Below are positions 9,559-18,644 of a DNA stretch of 64,000 nt, one piece after another. This DNA comes from Terrimonas pollutisoli (GTDB lineage: Bacteria; Bacteroidota; Bacteroidia; Chitinophagales; Chitinophagaceae), in contig NZ_JARKNA010000001.1 of the NCBI RefSeq assembly GCF_029360765.1, forward strand, positions 372,001 to 436,000. Reading direction: 5' to 3'. The notes beneath the pieces are model-generated. The model had not been told where the DNA came from. It saw only the letters and a program-made list of their open reading frames with translations, and did not search any database. The translations under genes and the position numbers were made by a program. Position 1 is the stretch's first letter, and each line of letters opens with the position of its first letter.

Positions 9559-9996
9559 ATGGAAAAGTATGTCTCATACCGTACGGATGATTTCGAATCC
9601 GGCAATGCTGCCCTAAATGACCTGGCAGATCAATTGGTTCAGACTTTTGTTGTAAAAGCGAATCAACGTAATATTTGCCTGGTAAATGAAATTCCCCCTC
9701 ATTTACAATTAAAAGCGGATATACAAATGACCGCCTCTATTGTAAGCGGACTCCTGGCTTCTCTTGTCTCCCACGCCATGGATACCTGTATACGCCTATC
9801 GGCAAAAAAATATGGTAATGTAATCTTATTACAGGCACGGGATGGAGGTAGCCTGAATTCAAGTCTCGTAGAAGCACAACTACAGGTGTTGCAGCCGCTG
9901 GCCGAAAAATTAAAAGGATCTATTGCAATTACAAGTCAGCGAAAAAATGCTACTACCATTACTTTCGGTTTTCCTAACCTTCCTTATCGAATATAA
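9559..9996 (+). CDS. Stand-alone HATPase-like (GHKL-type) protein lacking a HisKA domain
   Basis: Layout resembles the C-terminal ATPase domain of histidine kinases (VNEIPPHLQLKADIQMTASIVSGLLASLVSHAMD...GNVILLQARDGG...LAEKLKGSIAITSQRKNATTITFGFP), but canonical N/G boxes are degraded. Confidence 0.45.
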   Translation: MEKYVSYRTDDFESGNAALNDLADQLVQTFVVKANQRNICLVNEIPPHLQLKADIQMTASIVSGLLASLVSHAMDTCIRLSAKKYGNVILLQARDGGSLNSSLVEAQLQVLQPLAEKLKGSIAITSQRKNATTITFGFPNLPYRI

Positions 9997-10285
9997 CCGA
10001 TAGTAAACATTCTTCCTGCTTATCAGAGCAGGAGAAATTGAATTTTTTTGTTGGTTTCGGTTAGCTGCAGCGTAATGAGGTCAACTTGTAGATAAGAAAT
10101 TGATAAATTATTTTCCCGGCACAAAATTGCGTTGCCGGTGTCAACAATAATGGTAATTTTGAATAGCCACAACAACCTCCCAACATTTTGAGCTTCCTCT
10201 GAAAGTCTGTTTCAACGGCTTCCAAAAAACTACGAATGAGATTATTCAATGGTTCTTTTCAAGCAACGTGTAATATTGATTAATT

Positions 10286-10708
10286 ATGAAGCAAGAGGTC
10301 AGATGCTTGTTAATAGAAGATGATGTAGACGACCAGGAGATTTTTCAAATGGCATTACAGGCGGTAACTCCTTTGGCAAAATTTACCTGCACTTCTAATG
10401 GCGTGGATGCATTGAACTACATACAGGAAAATGCGGACTATTCTCCATCCATGATCTTTATTGACTATAATATGCCATTAATGAATGGCATTGAATGTTT
10501 AAAAAATCTGCGAATGATAGAACGGTTGAAATCTGTCCCCATTTACATCTGGACTACGACCAATGATGAAGGCATCAAACAGCGATGTAAGCAGAACGGC
10601 GGTACTGATTTTATTGTAAAAGCCACCCGGCTGCAGGAATTGGAACTTGAGATTGCAACCCTTTTATCATCGATTGAAACAACAGCAAGCGATAAGGCAG
10701 GGTCGTAA
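10286..10708 (+). CDS. single-domain response regulator (Rcp1-like receiver)
   Basis: LLIEDDVDDQEIF...MIFIDYNMPLMNGIECLKNLR...IWTTTND...DFIVKA. Confidence 0.9.
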   Translation: MKQEVRCLLIEDDVDDQEIFQMALQAVTPLAKFTCTSNGVDALNYIQENADYSPSMIFIDYNMPLMNGIECLKNLRMIERLKSVPIYIWTTTNDEGIKQRCKQNGGTDFIVKATRLQELELEIATLLSSIETTASDKAGS

Positions 10709-10899
10709 AGATGGGAGGACAGGAGTTCAACTGTCTTAGAATAAGCGATCGGATCGCCAATAGTTTAAGACCGGTTGGATTATTGAGGGATAATCCGCAT
10801 TGCCGGGTGTCAGTAACAAAATTCACAGTCACTTATTTCGTATTGGGTCAGCACAAGCTGGCTCTTTTTTCGTAATGAAAGTTGACGTAGAGTCAGGAA

Positions 10900-11592
10900 T
10901 TACATCATTGCATTCACAAAAAATCGATAACCCACCCCGGACTCTGTTAATATAAAATCGGGACGGTTGGGATCATCTTCAATTTTTTTTCTCAACTGTG
11001 CGATAAACACTCTTAAATATTGTGATTGGTTAATAAAACCCGGCCCCCAGATAGCTCTCAGGAGGTATTGATGTGTCAATACTTTTCCTTCATTCCTAAC
11101 GAGCAAAGCAAGCAGGCTATATTCGGTGGAGGTAAGCTTAACCAATTGCTTATTTTTTTTAACCGTCCTGGCGTTGAGGTCTATTTCCAGTCCCTGGTAA
11201 TTCAGCACCGTGTCGCCATCCTCTGTTGCTGCGTTTCTCAGAGCCGAACGTATCCGGGCCAACAGTTCTCCGGTGCGGAAAGGTTTCGATAAGTAATCAT
11301 TGGCTCCATTATCCAGTGCTTTGATAATGTCCTGTTCATTCTTTTGAACAGAAAGTATAATAATCGGATTGGTGTACCACATCCGCAATTTTTGCAAAAC
11401 AATATGGCCGTTTTCATCAGGCAACCCGAGATCCAGCAATATCAGGGCTGGCGGATGATTGGCTGCAAGTATTTGTCCTTCTTTGGCAGTGCTTGAAGGC
11501 CTGCAGGTATAACCATTGCTCTGCAAAGTAATTTCCAGCAGCTTCCTGATCTGTGGTTCATCGTCAATGATTAATATCTCAGCTTTATTCAT
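10900..11592 (-). CDS. KdpE-like OmpR/PhoB-family response regulator
   Basis: ILIIDDEPQIRKLLEITLQSNGY...LILLDLGLPDENGHIVLQKLR...GANDYLSKPFRTGELLARIR...LTSTEYSLLALLVRNEGKVLTHQYLLRAIWG; KdpE-like text. Confidence 0.88.
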   Translation of the reverse strand: MNKAEILIIDDEPQIRKLLEITLQSNGYTCRPSSTAKEGQILAANHPPALILLDLGLPDENGHIVLQKLRMWYTNPIIILSVQKNEQDIIKALDNGANDYLSKPFRTGELLARIRSALRNAATEDGDTVLNYQGLEIDLNARTVKKNKQLVKLTSTEYSLLALLVRNEGKVLTHQYLLRAIWGPGFINQSQYLRVFIAQLRKKIEDDPNRPDFILTESGVGYRFFVNAMM

Positions 11593-12664
11593 TTGCGGGT
11601 ACGTTAAAATAGTTTGTTTTTACAGGAAAGCAAAGGATAAATCGAGCACCACCGCCCGCGGGTTTTTCCAGGTCAACTGTTCCCTCTAATGCCTCGGTAA
11701 ATCCTTTTACAATAGAAAGCCCAAGACCGGAACCGGATGTCTTAGGGTTTTTATAACGGGATAATTTATCGAAAGCATCTTTCATCGCAATTGCAGTAAA
11801 TCCTTCGCCATTGTCTTCAACGATTAGCTGCAAAAGGTCGGCATGGCAGCTGGCCGCAATGCTGATCTGGCAATGAGCCGCTGTATGGATGGCTGCATTA
11901 TTGAGCAGGTTGTAGATGACTTGTTCCAGTATGCCCTTATCTGTTTGACACAACGGTAGGTTGGGATTGATATGGATGGCTATCTTTCTTTTCGGGTTAT
12001 TTTCTTCCACTCTTTTTACAACATCAAAAACCAGTTCCACTACATCACACCAATCATACTTTGGTTGTATATGACCCGATTCAAGCCGTGAGATATTGAG
12101 CAGGTTTTCAACCTGAGCGTTTAATCGTAATGCGGCTTTTGAAATCTCCCCGATCAATTCATCCTTATTATCGTTGGTGAGGTAAGGATTCGATTGCAAA
12201 TTATCCGTTGCCCCGATGATGGCAGCAATCGGCGTCCGAAGCTCATGTGAGAGAGAATTCAGAATGGTATTATATAGTTTGACACTGTTGGCCTTCTCTT
12301 CTTTTAACCGTGCCATCTTTTCAATTTGCCTGATCTTATACGTTAGTACGCCATTGATGATAGCAATCACAAAATACATGATCAGCAGGATGCCATCTTC
12401 GGTCGCATGCACATGAATGGTAAAGCGGGGCGGTATAAAAAAGAAATTCCAGATAAAGGCACTCAGCGCTGCTGAAACCAAAACGGGTAAGATATCAAAA
12501 ATGATGGCCAGCAATGAAACCGAAAGCAACAAGATAAATGCTACCACTCTATAGCCCACCCATTCCGATAATCCAAAACATACGACAGAAACCAAAATGA
12601 TAAAAGCAAGGCTATAAAAATACTGTTGCTTCTTGCTAAGCGTTGGAAATAAAAATCTGTTCAT
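11585..12664 (-). CDS. KdpD C-terminal-like sensor histidine kinase (DUF4118 + HisKA/HATPase), lacking KdpD N-terminal and Usp domains
   Basis: Four TM segments then FIWNFFFIPPRFTIHVHATEDGILLIMYFVIAIINGVLT; HisKA LNSLSHELRTPIAAIIGATDNL; overlaps the RR gene by 8 nt. Confidence 0.88.
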   Translation of the reverse strand: MNRFLFPTLSKKQQYFYSLAFIILVSVVCFGLSEWVGYRVVAFILLLSVSLLAIIFDILPVLVSAALSAFIWNFFFIPPRFTIHVHATEDGILLIMYFVIAIINGVLTYKIRQIEKMARLKEEKANSVKLYNTILNSLSHELRTPIAAIIGATDNLQSNPYLTNDNKDELIGEISKAALRLNAQVENLLNISRLESGHIQPKYDWCDVVELVFDVVKRVEENNPKRKIAIHINPNLPLCQTDKGILEQVIYNLLNNAAIHTAAHCQISIAASCHADLLQLIVEDNGEGFTAIAMKDAFDKLSRYKNPKTSGSGLGLSIVKGFTEALEGTVDLEKPAGGGARFILCFPVKTNYFNVPANE

Positions 12665-12810
12665 GGAAATCAAAGTACAAAAGTAAAGTCATCCCTGCTT
12701 ACTGATTCAGGTTTACTTTTTTACCGGTATAAAGATTTTATAAAGGTTTATAGCTCACCGCAATCAGTCAGCACAACCGGTTCTACATTTGCCCCCAAAT
12801 TTTAAAAAAG

Positions 12811-14778
12811 ATGTCTTCGCACAATCGTGTTACGCTGGCTGGTATTTTGATTGCGTTGGGAATTATTTATGGCGATATAGGCACATCGCCGCTTTATGTG
12901 CTGAATGCCATCATAAACGGCAAAACTATCACCGACGAGCTGATAATTGGATCACTCTCCCTTATTATCTGGACACTGACATTGCAGACAACGGTAAAAT
13001 ATGTCATTCTTACGCTGCAAGCAGATAACAAGGGAGAAGGTGGTATTTTCTCATTGTACGCATTGGTGAGACGAAGGAAAAAATGGCTCGTCATCCCGGC
13101 GATGCTGGGCGGTGCTGCGCTGCTGGCAGACGGAATGATCACCCCACCCATCTCGGTTACCTCGGCTATTGAAGGATTGAAACAGGTGCCTGCCTTTCAT
13201 GATATCAGCCAATGGACGGTAGTGTATATAGTGATTGCCATCATTGCCGCTTTATTTTTTCTGCAGCAGTTTGGAACAGCTTTCATTGGCAGGTTTTTTG
13301 GACCCGTAATGACTATTTGGTTTACGATGCTGGCCGTGCTTGGCATCATACATTTTTTTGAATACCCCGGCATCGTCAAAGCTTTTAATCCTTATTATGG
13401 TATAAAGCTGCTGATTACTTATCCGCAGGGCTTTTATATTTTGGGTGGTGTATTTCTTTGTACCACGGGTGCTGAAGCTTTATATTCAGATCTGGGGCAT
13501 TGCGGTAAGTGGAACATTCGTTACTCCTGGATATTTGTAAAATCCTGCCTCATCCTCAATTACCTTGGGCAGGGTGCCTGGCTGCTGATAAATCAAAAAG
13601 GAAAACTGGTTAGTGCGGATATAATCGAAGCTGGCTTCAATCCGTTTTATGGAATAATGCCGCAATGGTTTTTATTTTTTGGAATCGCCATCGCCACTGC
13701 TGCAACCATCATCGCCAGCCAGGCCCTCATCTCAGGTTCCTTTACGCTTGTCAGCGAAGCCATGCGGCTCAACCTTTGGCCAAAGCTGAAAATTAATTAC
13801 CCCACCGAAGCCAGGGGGCAGCTCTTTATTCCCGCCGTAAACTTTTTGCTATTTGCCGGTTGCGTAGGCATCGTGTTGTATTTCAAAAAAGCTTCTAACA
13901 TGGAAGCGGCTTATGGTTTGGCCATTACCGTCACCATGATCGCTACTTCCGTACTCTTTGCCAATTATTTAGTGATACGTCGCACCCGGCCAGTATTGAT
14001 TTACCTGTATCTCGGCGTGTATTTCGTGATTGAATTTAGTTTTCTCTACGCCAATATGGACAAGTTTCCGCACGGCGGCTATGTAACATTACTGGTAGGC
14101 GGTCTTTTGTTCCTGGTGATGTATAATTGGTTCAAGGCGAGGAAAATCAAGAATCGCTACGTAGAGTTTGTGCGGCTCGAACATTATATTCCTAAAATGC
14201 AGGAATTGAGCAATGATAAATCTGTGCCTAAATACGCTACGCACCTGGTTTATCTCACCAGTGCCGACAACCCGAAGGAGATCGAGCATAAGATTATTTA
14301 TTCCATTTTGAACAAGAAGCCCAAAAGAGCCGATATCTATTGGTTCGTGCATGTGGATACGCTGGATGATCCTTATACGTCCGAATATGCGGTGACGCAC
14401 ATCATTCCCAATGATATCATCCGGGTGGAATTCAGACTGGGCTTTCGGGTACAGCCGCGCATCAATCTTATGTTTCGAAAGGTCGTAGAGGACCTTGTCA
14501 TGAATAAGGAGGTCAATGTCGCCAGCCGCTATGAGTCATTGGAGAAAATGAATGTAATCGGCGATTTCCAGTTCGTCGTGCTCGAAAAATACCTGAGCCA
14601 GGATAATGAATTGCCGTTTTGGGAAAGGGTAATGATGAAGCTTCATTTTTATCTGAAGGAGATAAGTCTTTCCGAAGAGCGGGGCTTCGGCCTGGATCCA
14701 GGCAATGTTGTGGTGGAAAAATTTCCGCTCATCGTCTCACCGGTTACGACCCTCAGGCTAAAAAGAGTGGAGGATTAA
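12811..14778 (+). CDS. kup: KUP/HAK/KT-family potassium transporter
   Basis: ALGIIYGDIGTSPLYVLNAI...GEGGIFSLYALVRR...LADGMITPPISVTSAIEGL...TTGAEALYSDLGHCG; unmistakable Kup. Confidence 0.97.
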   Translation: MSSHNRVTLAGILIALGIIYGDIGTSPLYVLNAIINGKTITDELIIGSLSLIIWTLTLQTTVKYVILTLQADNKGEGGIFSLYALVRRRKKWLVIPAMLGGAALLADGMITPPISVTSAIEGLKQVPAFHDISQWTVVYIVIAIIAALFFLQQFGTAFIGRFFGPVMTIWFTMLAVLGIIHFFEYPGIVKAFNPYYGIKLLITYPQGFYILGGVFLCTTGAEALYSDLGHCGKWNIRYSWIFVKSCLILNYLGQGAWLLINQKGKLVSADIIEAGFNPFYGIMPQWFLFFGIAIATAATIIASQALISGSFTLVSEAMRLNLWPKLKINYPTEARGQLFIPAVNFLLFAGCVGIVLYFKKASNMEAAYGLAITVTMIATSVLFANYLVIRRTRPVLIYLYLGVYFVIEFSFLYANMDKFPHGGYVTLLVGGLLFLVMYNWFKARKIKNRYVEFVRLEHYIPKMQELSNDKSVPKYATHLVYLTSADNPKEIEHKIIYSILNKKPKRADIYWFVHVDTLDDPYTSEYAVTHIIPNDIIRVEFRLGFRVQPRINLMFRKVVEDLVMNKEVNVASRYESLEKMNVIGDFQFVVLEKYLSQDNELPFWERVMMKLHFYLKEISLSEERGFGLDPGNVVVEKFPLIVSPVTTLRLKRVED

Positions 14779-14921
14779 TGAAAAAGCAGGATGATAAAAT
14801 ACTATCCATGCTGCTGGTCATCCTGGCCTGGTTACTTGCCCTGGCATTCCTGGTGTGGGTAATCTTTAAAATAAAATGGCTGTATGGATTGTCATACATT
14901 TTAAAAAGGATTACATTTTGA
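14778..14921 (+). CDS. small single-TM protein translationally coupled to kup
   Basis: MKKQDDKILSMLLVILAWLLALAFLVWVIFKIKWLYGLSYILKRITF; TAATG overlap with kup stop codon. Confidence 0.6.
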   Translation: MKKQDDKILSMLLVILAWLLALAFLVWVIFKIKWLYGLSYILKRITF

Positions 14922-15073
14922 AGTTATCTCTTTTAACGTGTACCCAATGAGCCTTTTTTAGTGGACGATCGATCAGGCTTAGCCTACCGGGATGTGTATA
15001 CCAGTTCTGCGTACTAAAAGTGTTCGATTCTATGTCTCCGGTCTGTTGTAATTTCAAAGCTTAATCGGCTATT

Positions 15074-15928
15074 ATGAAATGGATTACGAGAGAGCGACCA
15101 AAGGTCGACAGGATAGCTTGTCCCTGGCTGATCCGAAACTTTGTTGATAAAGAAGCTGAATTCATCTATGTGCCGGCAGATAAGGTAGCAGAAAGGGCCC
15201 ATGCATTGTCAGCAATAGCTTTTGACATTCCCGGCGTAGAGTACTCGCATCATGCTGACAAATGTACATTTGATTATATTCTTGAAAAACATCAACTCAC
15301 AGATGCGGCCTTACATACTTTAGCAGTGATTGTAAGAGGTGCAGACACTGACAGGCACGATATCGCCAGCCAGGCTTCCGGCCTGTGGGCCATCTCTGCG
15401 GGTTTGGCTTACAACATCAAAGACGATTACGAATTACTTGAAAAGGGAATGATGATTTATGATGCCTTGTACAGTTGGGCCAGCCATCTGCAAAAAGAAA
15501 AGCATACACAGAACCCTGTTGACCATTTGTTCATTGAGGTCTTCAATAAATTCATCAAACAAAAAGCTGCGCAAAGAAAAACACCTGATTGGGTAAAAGA
15601 GCTGAAACAAATAATACAGGACCAGGTGGATACTAATTTAACTTTAACTGACATTTCAAAAAGCCTGGATATTCATCCTTCCTATCTATCCCGGGAATTT
15701 TCCCGGTATTTCAACAATCTTTCGTTTGGTGAATACATAAGAAAGTTGCGTATTGAAAAAGCCGTTGAGTTAATGAAGACAACGGGCTATTCTTTGACCG
15801 AAATTGCCTACCTCACGGGCTTCTCCGACCAAAGTCATTTTACAAGAATTTTCAAACAGCATTTTGAGAAAAGTCCCTCAGCCTATAAAAAAGATTTAGC
15901 AAAAGATCAATCACGTACAAAAGGTTAA
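15074..15928 (+). CDS. ChrB-like chromate-resistance domain fused to C-terminal AraC-type HTH
   Basis: KWITRERPKVDRIACPWLIRNFVDKEAEFIYVPADKV...CTFDYILEKH...IVRGADTDR...GLWAISAGL (ChrB C-terminal family), then LTLTDISKSLDIHPSYLSREFSRYFNNLSFGEYIRKLRIEKAVELM..SLTEIAYLTGFSDQSHFTRIFKQHFEKSPSAYK (AraC HTH). Confidence 0.9.
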   Translation: MKWITRERPKVDRIACPWLIRNFVDKEAEFIYVPADKVAERAHALSAIAFDIPGVEYSHHADKCTFDYILEKHQLTDAALHTLAVIVRGADTDRHDIASQASGLWAISAGLAYNIKDDYELLEKGMMIYDALYSWASHLQKEKHTQNPVDHLFIEVFNKFIKQKAAQRKTPDWVKELKQIIQDQVDTNLTLTDISKSLDIHPSYLSREFSRYFNNLSFGEYIRKLRIEKAVELMKTTGYSLTEIAYLTGFSDQSHFTRIFKQHFEKSPSAYKKDLAKDQSRTKG

Positions 15929-15986
15929 ATGCATTCTATTTCCAGGTCTTAATTCCAAAGCATATTTGCTTTCTAAACTGGCTAAC

Positions 15987-16445
15987 ATGAAATGGATAAC
16001 AAGAGCCAAACCTAAAATAGACAGGATTGCCTGCCCCTGGCTCATTAAAAATTTTGTAGATAAGGACGCTGAATTTGTCTATGTGCCGGTAAACGAAGTG
16101 CTGGCAAGGTCAAAAGAACTGGATGCAATACCCTATGACATTCCAAACGTGGAATATTCACACGACGGAGAGTTCTGCACTTTTGACTTTATTGTTAAAA
16201 AGCATCACCTGGCCGATCCGGCTTTATTGCAACTGGCCATTATTGTGCGTGGAGCGGATACCGATCGTTTTGATCTGGCGCCGCAAGCTGCAGGATTATG
16301 GGCCATTTCAGCAGGCCTCTCTTATAACATACCTGATGATCACGAAATGTTACGAATCGGAATGAAAATGTATGACGCCCTGTACAGTTGGGCAAAATAT
16401 GTTTCTGATGAACGTCATAGCTGGAACCCTGATTTAAAAGTATGA
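15987..16445 (+). CDS. ChrB-domain chromate resistance protein (no HTH)
   Basis: MKWITRAKPKIDRIACPWLIKNFVDKDAEFVYVP...GADTDRFDLAPQAAGLWAISAGLSYNIPDDHEML; paralogous to the N-terminal half of the preceding protein. Confidence 0.9.
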   Translation: MKWITRAKPKIDRIACPWLIKNFVDKDAEFVYVPVNEVLARSKELDAIPYDIPNVEYSHDGEFCTFDFIVKKHHLADPALLQLAIIVRGADTDRFDLAPQAAGLWAISAGLSYNIPDDHEMLRIGMKMYDALYSWAKYVSDERHSWNPDLKV

Positions 16446-17611
16446 ACACCGGTACACCCAATTATTCGCTGAAAGATTTGATAGTCTATTTTCTGAAACT
16501 CGGTACAACAGGTTTTGGAGGACCGGTGGCCCTGGTAGGCTATATGCACCGCGATTTGGTTGAAGATCGCAACTGGATTTCCGAAGAAGAGTATAAACAG
16601 GGGTTGGCCCTGGCCCAATTAGCACCGGGACCACTGGCAGCACAATTAGCAATTTATCTCGGCTTTGTTCATTACCGCGTTGTCGGAGCAACATTGGCGG
16701 GGCTTGCATTTGTATTGCCTTCATTTCTGATGGTTGTGTTGTTGGGCATTGCTTATAAATTGTATGGCGGGCTGCCCTGGATGCAGGCAGTTTTTTATGG
16801 AGTGGGTGCAGCCGTAATCGGTATCATTTTCATGAGTTGCTATAAGCTCACGACAAAATCATTGGGAAGATTTACCCTGCAATCTTTAAAAGAGAACTAT
16901 TTGTTATGGCTCTTTTTTATAGTATCGGCAGCTATAACCATTGCAATAGAAAGAGAAGAGATCCTGTTATTCGTAGGCACAGGTTTATTATATATGTTTA
17001 TTAAGGCGCCGCCAAAATGGTTGACAAATAAAGCGGCCAATTCAATTGCTCTCTTGCAAATTGGATTTTGGGATTATGAAATGGGTGTGCTTGGTAAGAT
17101 AGCCCTCTTTTTTACAAAGGCAGGAGCTTTTGTTTTTGGAAGTGGTTTGGCCATCGTTCCATTTCTTCATAGCGGGGTAGTAGCAGAAAATCACTGGCTC
17201 ACAGAGCAACAGTTCCTGGATGCTGTGGCAGTAGCGATGATCACTCCGGGCCCTGTGGTTATCACCGTTGGCTTTATTGGTTATTTGATTGCTGGCTTTC
17301 CAGGCGCCTGTGTGGCAGCATTGGCAACATTTCTTCCCTGCTACCTGTTTACGATTTTGCCTGCCCCTTATTTTAAAAAGATAGCCGGCAACAAAAGTAT
17401 TAAAGCCTTTGTGGATGGAATTACGGCAACGGTAATTGGCGCATTGGCTGGCGCAGTAGTGGTAATGGCTACCAGAACTATTGTCGATATCCCCACGGCT
17501 TTAATAGCGGCTGCCACCATTTTTGTTTTAATTTACATCACCAAAATCCGGGAGCCTTATATTATACTGGTTGGTGCAGCATTGGGTATCCTTTTTAAAC
17601 AAATGATATGA
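16442..17611 (+). CDS. chrA: chromate efflux transporter ChrA (two-domain CHR family)
   Basis: FLKLGTTGFGGPVALVGYMHRDLVEDRNWISEEEYKQGLALAQLAPGPLAAQLAIYLGF and second half FTKAGAFVFGSGLAIVPFLHSGVVAENHWLTEQQFLDAVAVAMITPGPVVITVGFIGYL. Confidence 0.96.
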   Translation: MNTGTPNYSLKDLIVYFLKLGTTGFGGPVALVGYMHRDLVEDRNWISEEEYKQGLALAQLAPGPLAAQLAIYLGFVHYRVVGATLAGLAFVLPSFLMVVLLGIAYKLYGGLPWMQAVFYGVGAAVIGIIFMSCYKLTTKSLGRFTLQSLKENYLLWLFFIVSAAITIAIEREEILLFVGTGLLYMFIKAPPKWLTNKAANSIALLQIGFWDYEMGVLGKIALFFTKAGAFVFGSGLAIVPFLHSGVVAENHWLTEQQFLDAVAVAMITPGPVVITVGFIGYLIAGFPGACVAALATFLPCYLFTILPAPYFKKIAGNKSIKAFVDGITATVIGALAGAVVVMATRTIVDIPTALIAAATIFVLIYITKIREPYIILVGAALGILFKQMI

Positions 17612-18333
17612 ATAGAAAGCAATTTATTTCAGCTTCAGGTGTTTTAGCCGCTACAAGCATTTTACCCACTAATTCTGTATTGGCGCAGCATTATGAAGAA
17701 AATGGCCTGGATAAACTGACCGATGCAAACGGAAATTTTCAGCATCTGCCGCTGCCTTATAACAAAAATTTTCTCGAACCCCACATGGATGAAGAAACCG
17801 TTTACCTGCATCATACTTTTCATCATGGCGGGGCCGTAAAAGCGGCAAATGTTGATCTGCAAAAAATCCGCAAAGCAATGGATGAAAATAACCTGGAGAC
17901 GGTTGATTACTGGACAAGGAAATTGTCTTATCATTTTTCCTCGCATGTGCTGCATACCATCTTCTGGACGAACTTAACAAATAAGAAAACGGACCCTGGC
18001 GGCGAATTGCTAAAGCGGATTGAAAAAGATTTTGGCAATTACGATAAATTGAAAATGTATTTAGCAAAAACATCCAAAGATATTGATGGCAATGGCTGGG
18101 GTATTTTAGGCTACCAGCCTTATTCGGATAAACTTACCGTACTGCAATGTGAAAATCATGAAAGGCTTACACAATGGGGTGTCATCCCTTTGCTGGTGGT
18201 AGATGTTTGGGAGCATGCTTATTATCTTAAATACAAAAACAAACGAACAGATTTTGTGGATACGATGTTGCAAATCATCAATTGGGATAATGTGGCGGAT
18301 CGGTTAAACACGGCAATTAAACTAGCGAAGTAA
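17608..18333 (+). CDS. Fe/Mn superoxide dismutase-like protein with N-terminal signal sequence
   Basis: LPLPYNKNFLEPHMDEETVYLHHTFHHG...VLHTIFW...GNGWGIL...LLVVDVWEHAYYLKYKNKRTDFVDTMLQIINWDNV; ATGA overlap with chrA. Confidence 0.92.
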   Translation: MNRKQFISASGVLAATSILPTNSVLAQHYEENGLDKLTDANGNFQHLPLPYNKNFLEPHMDEETVYLHHTFHHGGAVKAANVDLQKIRKAMDENNLETVDYWTRKLSYHFSSHVLHTIFWTNLTNKKTDPGGELLKRIEKDFGNYDKLKMYLAKTSKDIDGNGWGILGYQPYSDKLTVLQCENHERLTQWGVIPLLVVDVWEHAYYLKYKNKRTDFVDTMLQIINWDNVADRLNTAIKLAK

Positions 18334-18487
18334 AAATGCATGAAAAAAATGAAGATTGTTCATTTGTCAATCTTTAAAATAAAATCAGTTTAATCATTAT
18401 TGAGTAATGATAGAATTTGAAGAACGATGATCATCGGTTTTTAAAATTTTCTTGTGAAAGCGATTTAAATATATTTGCAAATACAAA

Positions 18488-18567
18488 AGCACGGGGTGCC
18501 TGGTGGAAGCCAGGCTGAGATTATACCCGGAACCTGATTTGGATAATGCCAACGTAGGGATGCAAAC
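18488..18567 (+). promoter_or_regulatory. TPP (THI element) riboswitch aptamer
   Basis: acggggtgcctggtggaagccaggctgagattatacccggaacctgatttggataatgccaacgtaggga matches the THI consensus (GGGGUGCC...GGCUGAGA..AUACCC..GAACCUGAU..GG.UAAUGCC..CG.AGGGA). Confidence 0.97.
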
Positions 18568-18588
18568 TGAAAATATTTTCATTTTATG

Positions 18589-18629
18589 CTCCATTCTTTG
18601 GTTATCCAATCGAATGGAGTTTTTGTTTT
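18589..18629 (+). terminator. Intrinsic terminator serving as riboswitch expression platform
   Basis: ctccattc-N15-gaatggag followed by tttttgtttt, between the aptamer and the first ATG (18645). Confidence 0.85.
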
Positions 18630-18644
18630 AAACAACAACATGAA

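Noticed and set aside
10061-10249. Minus-strand 62-aa ORF with ccggca..tgccgg hairpin nearby
   Set aside because: No coding signature; hairpin is short and lacks a clear T-run, so neither gene nor terminator is supported.
12665-12810. Possible K+-related riboswitch (c-di-AMP/ydaO type) upstream of kup
   Set aside because: The 146-nt divergent region is short and shows none of the ydaO consensus that I could recognise.
18397-18430. cgatgatcatcg palindrome and atcatta..taatgat hairpin before the TPP riboswitch
   Set aside because: Short AT-rich structures; probably weak terminators of the chromate operon, not strong enough to call.
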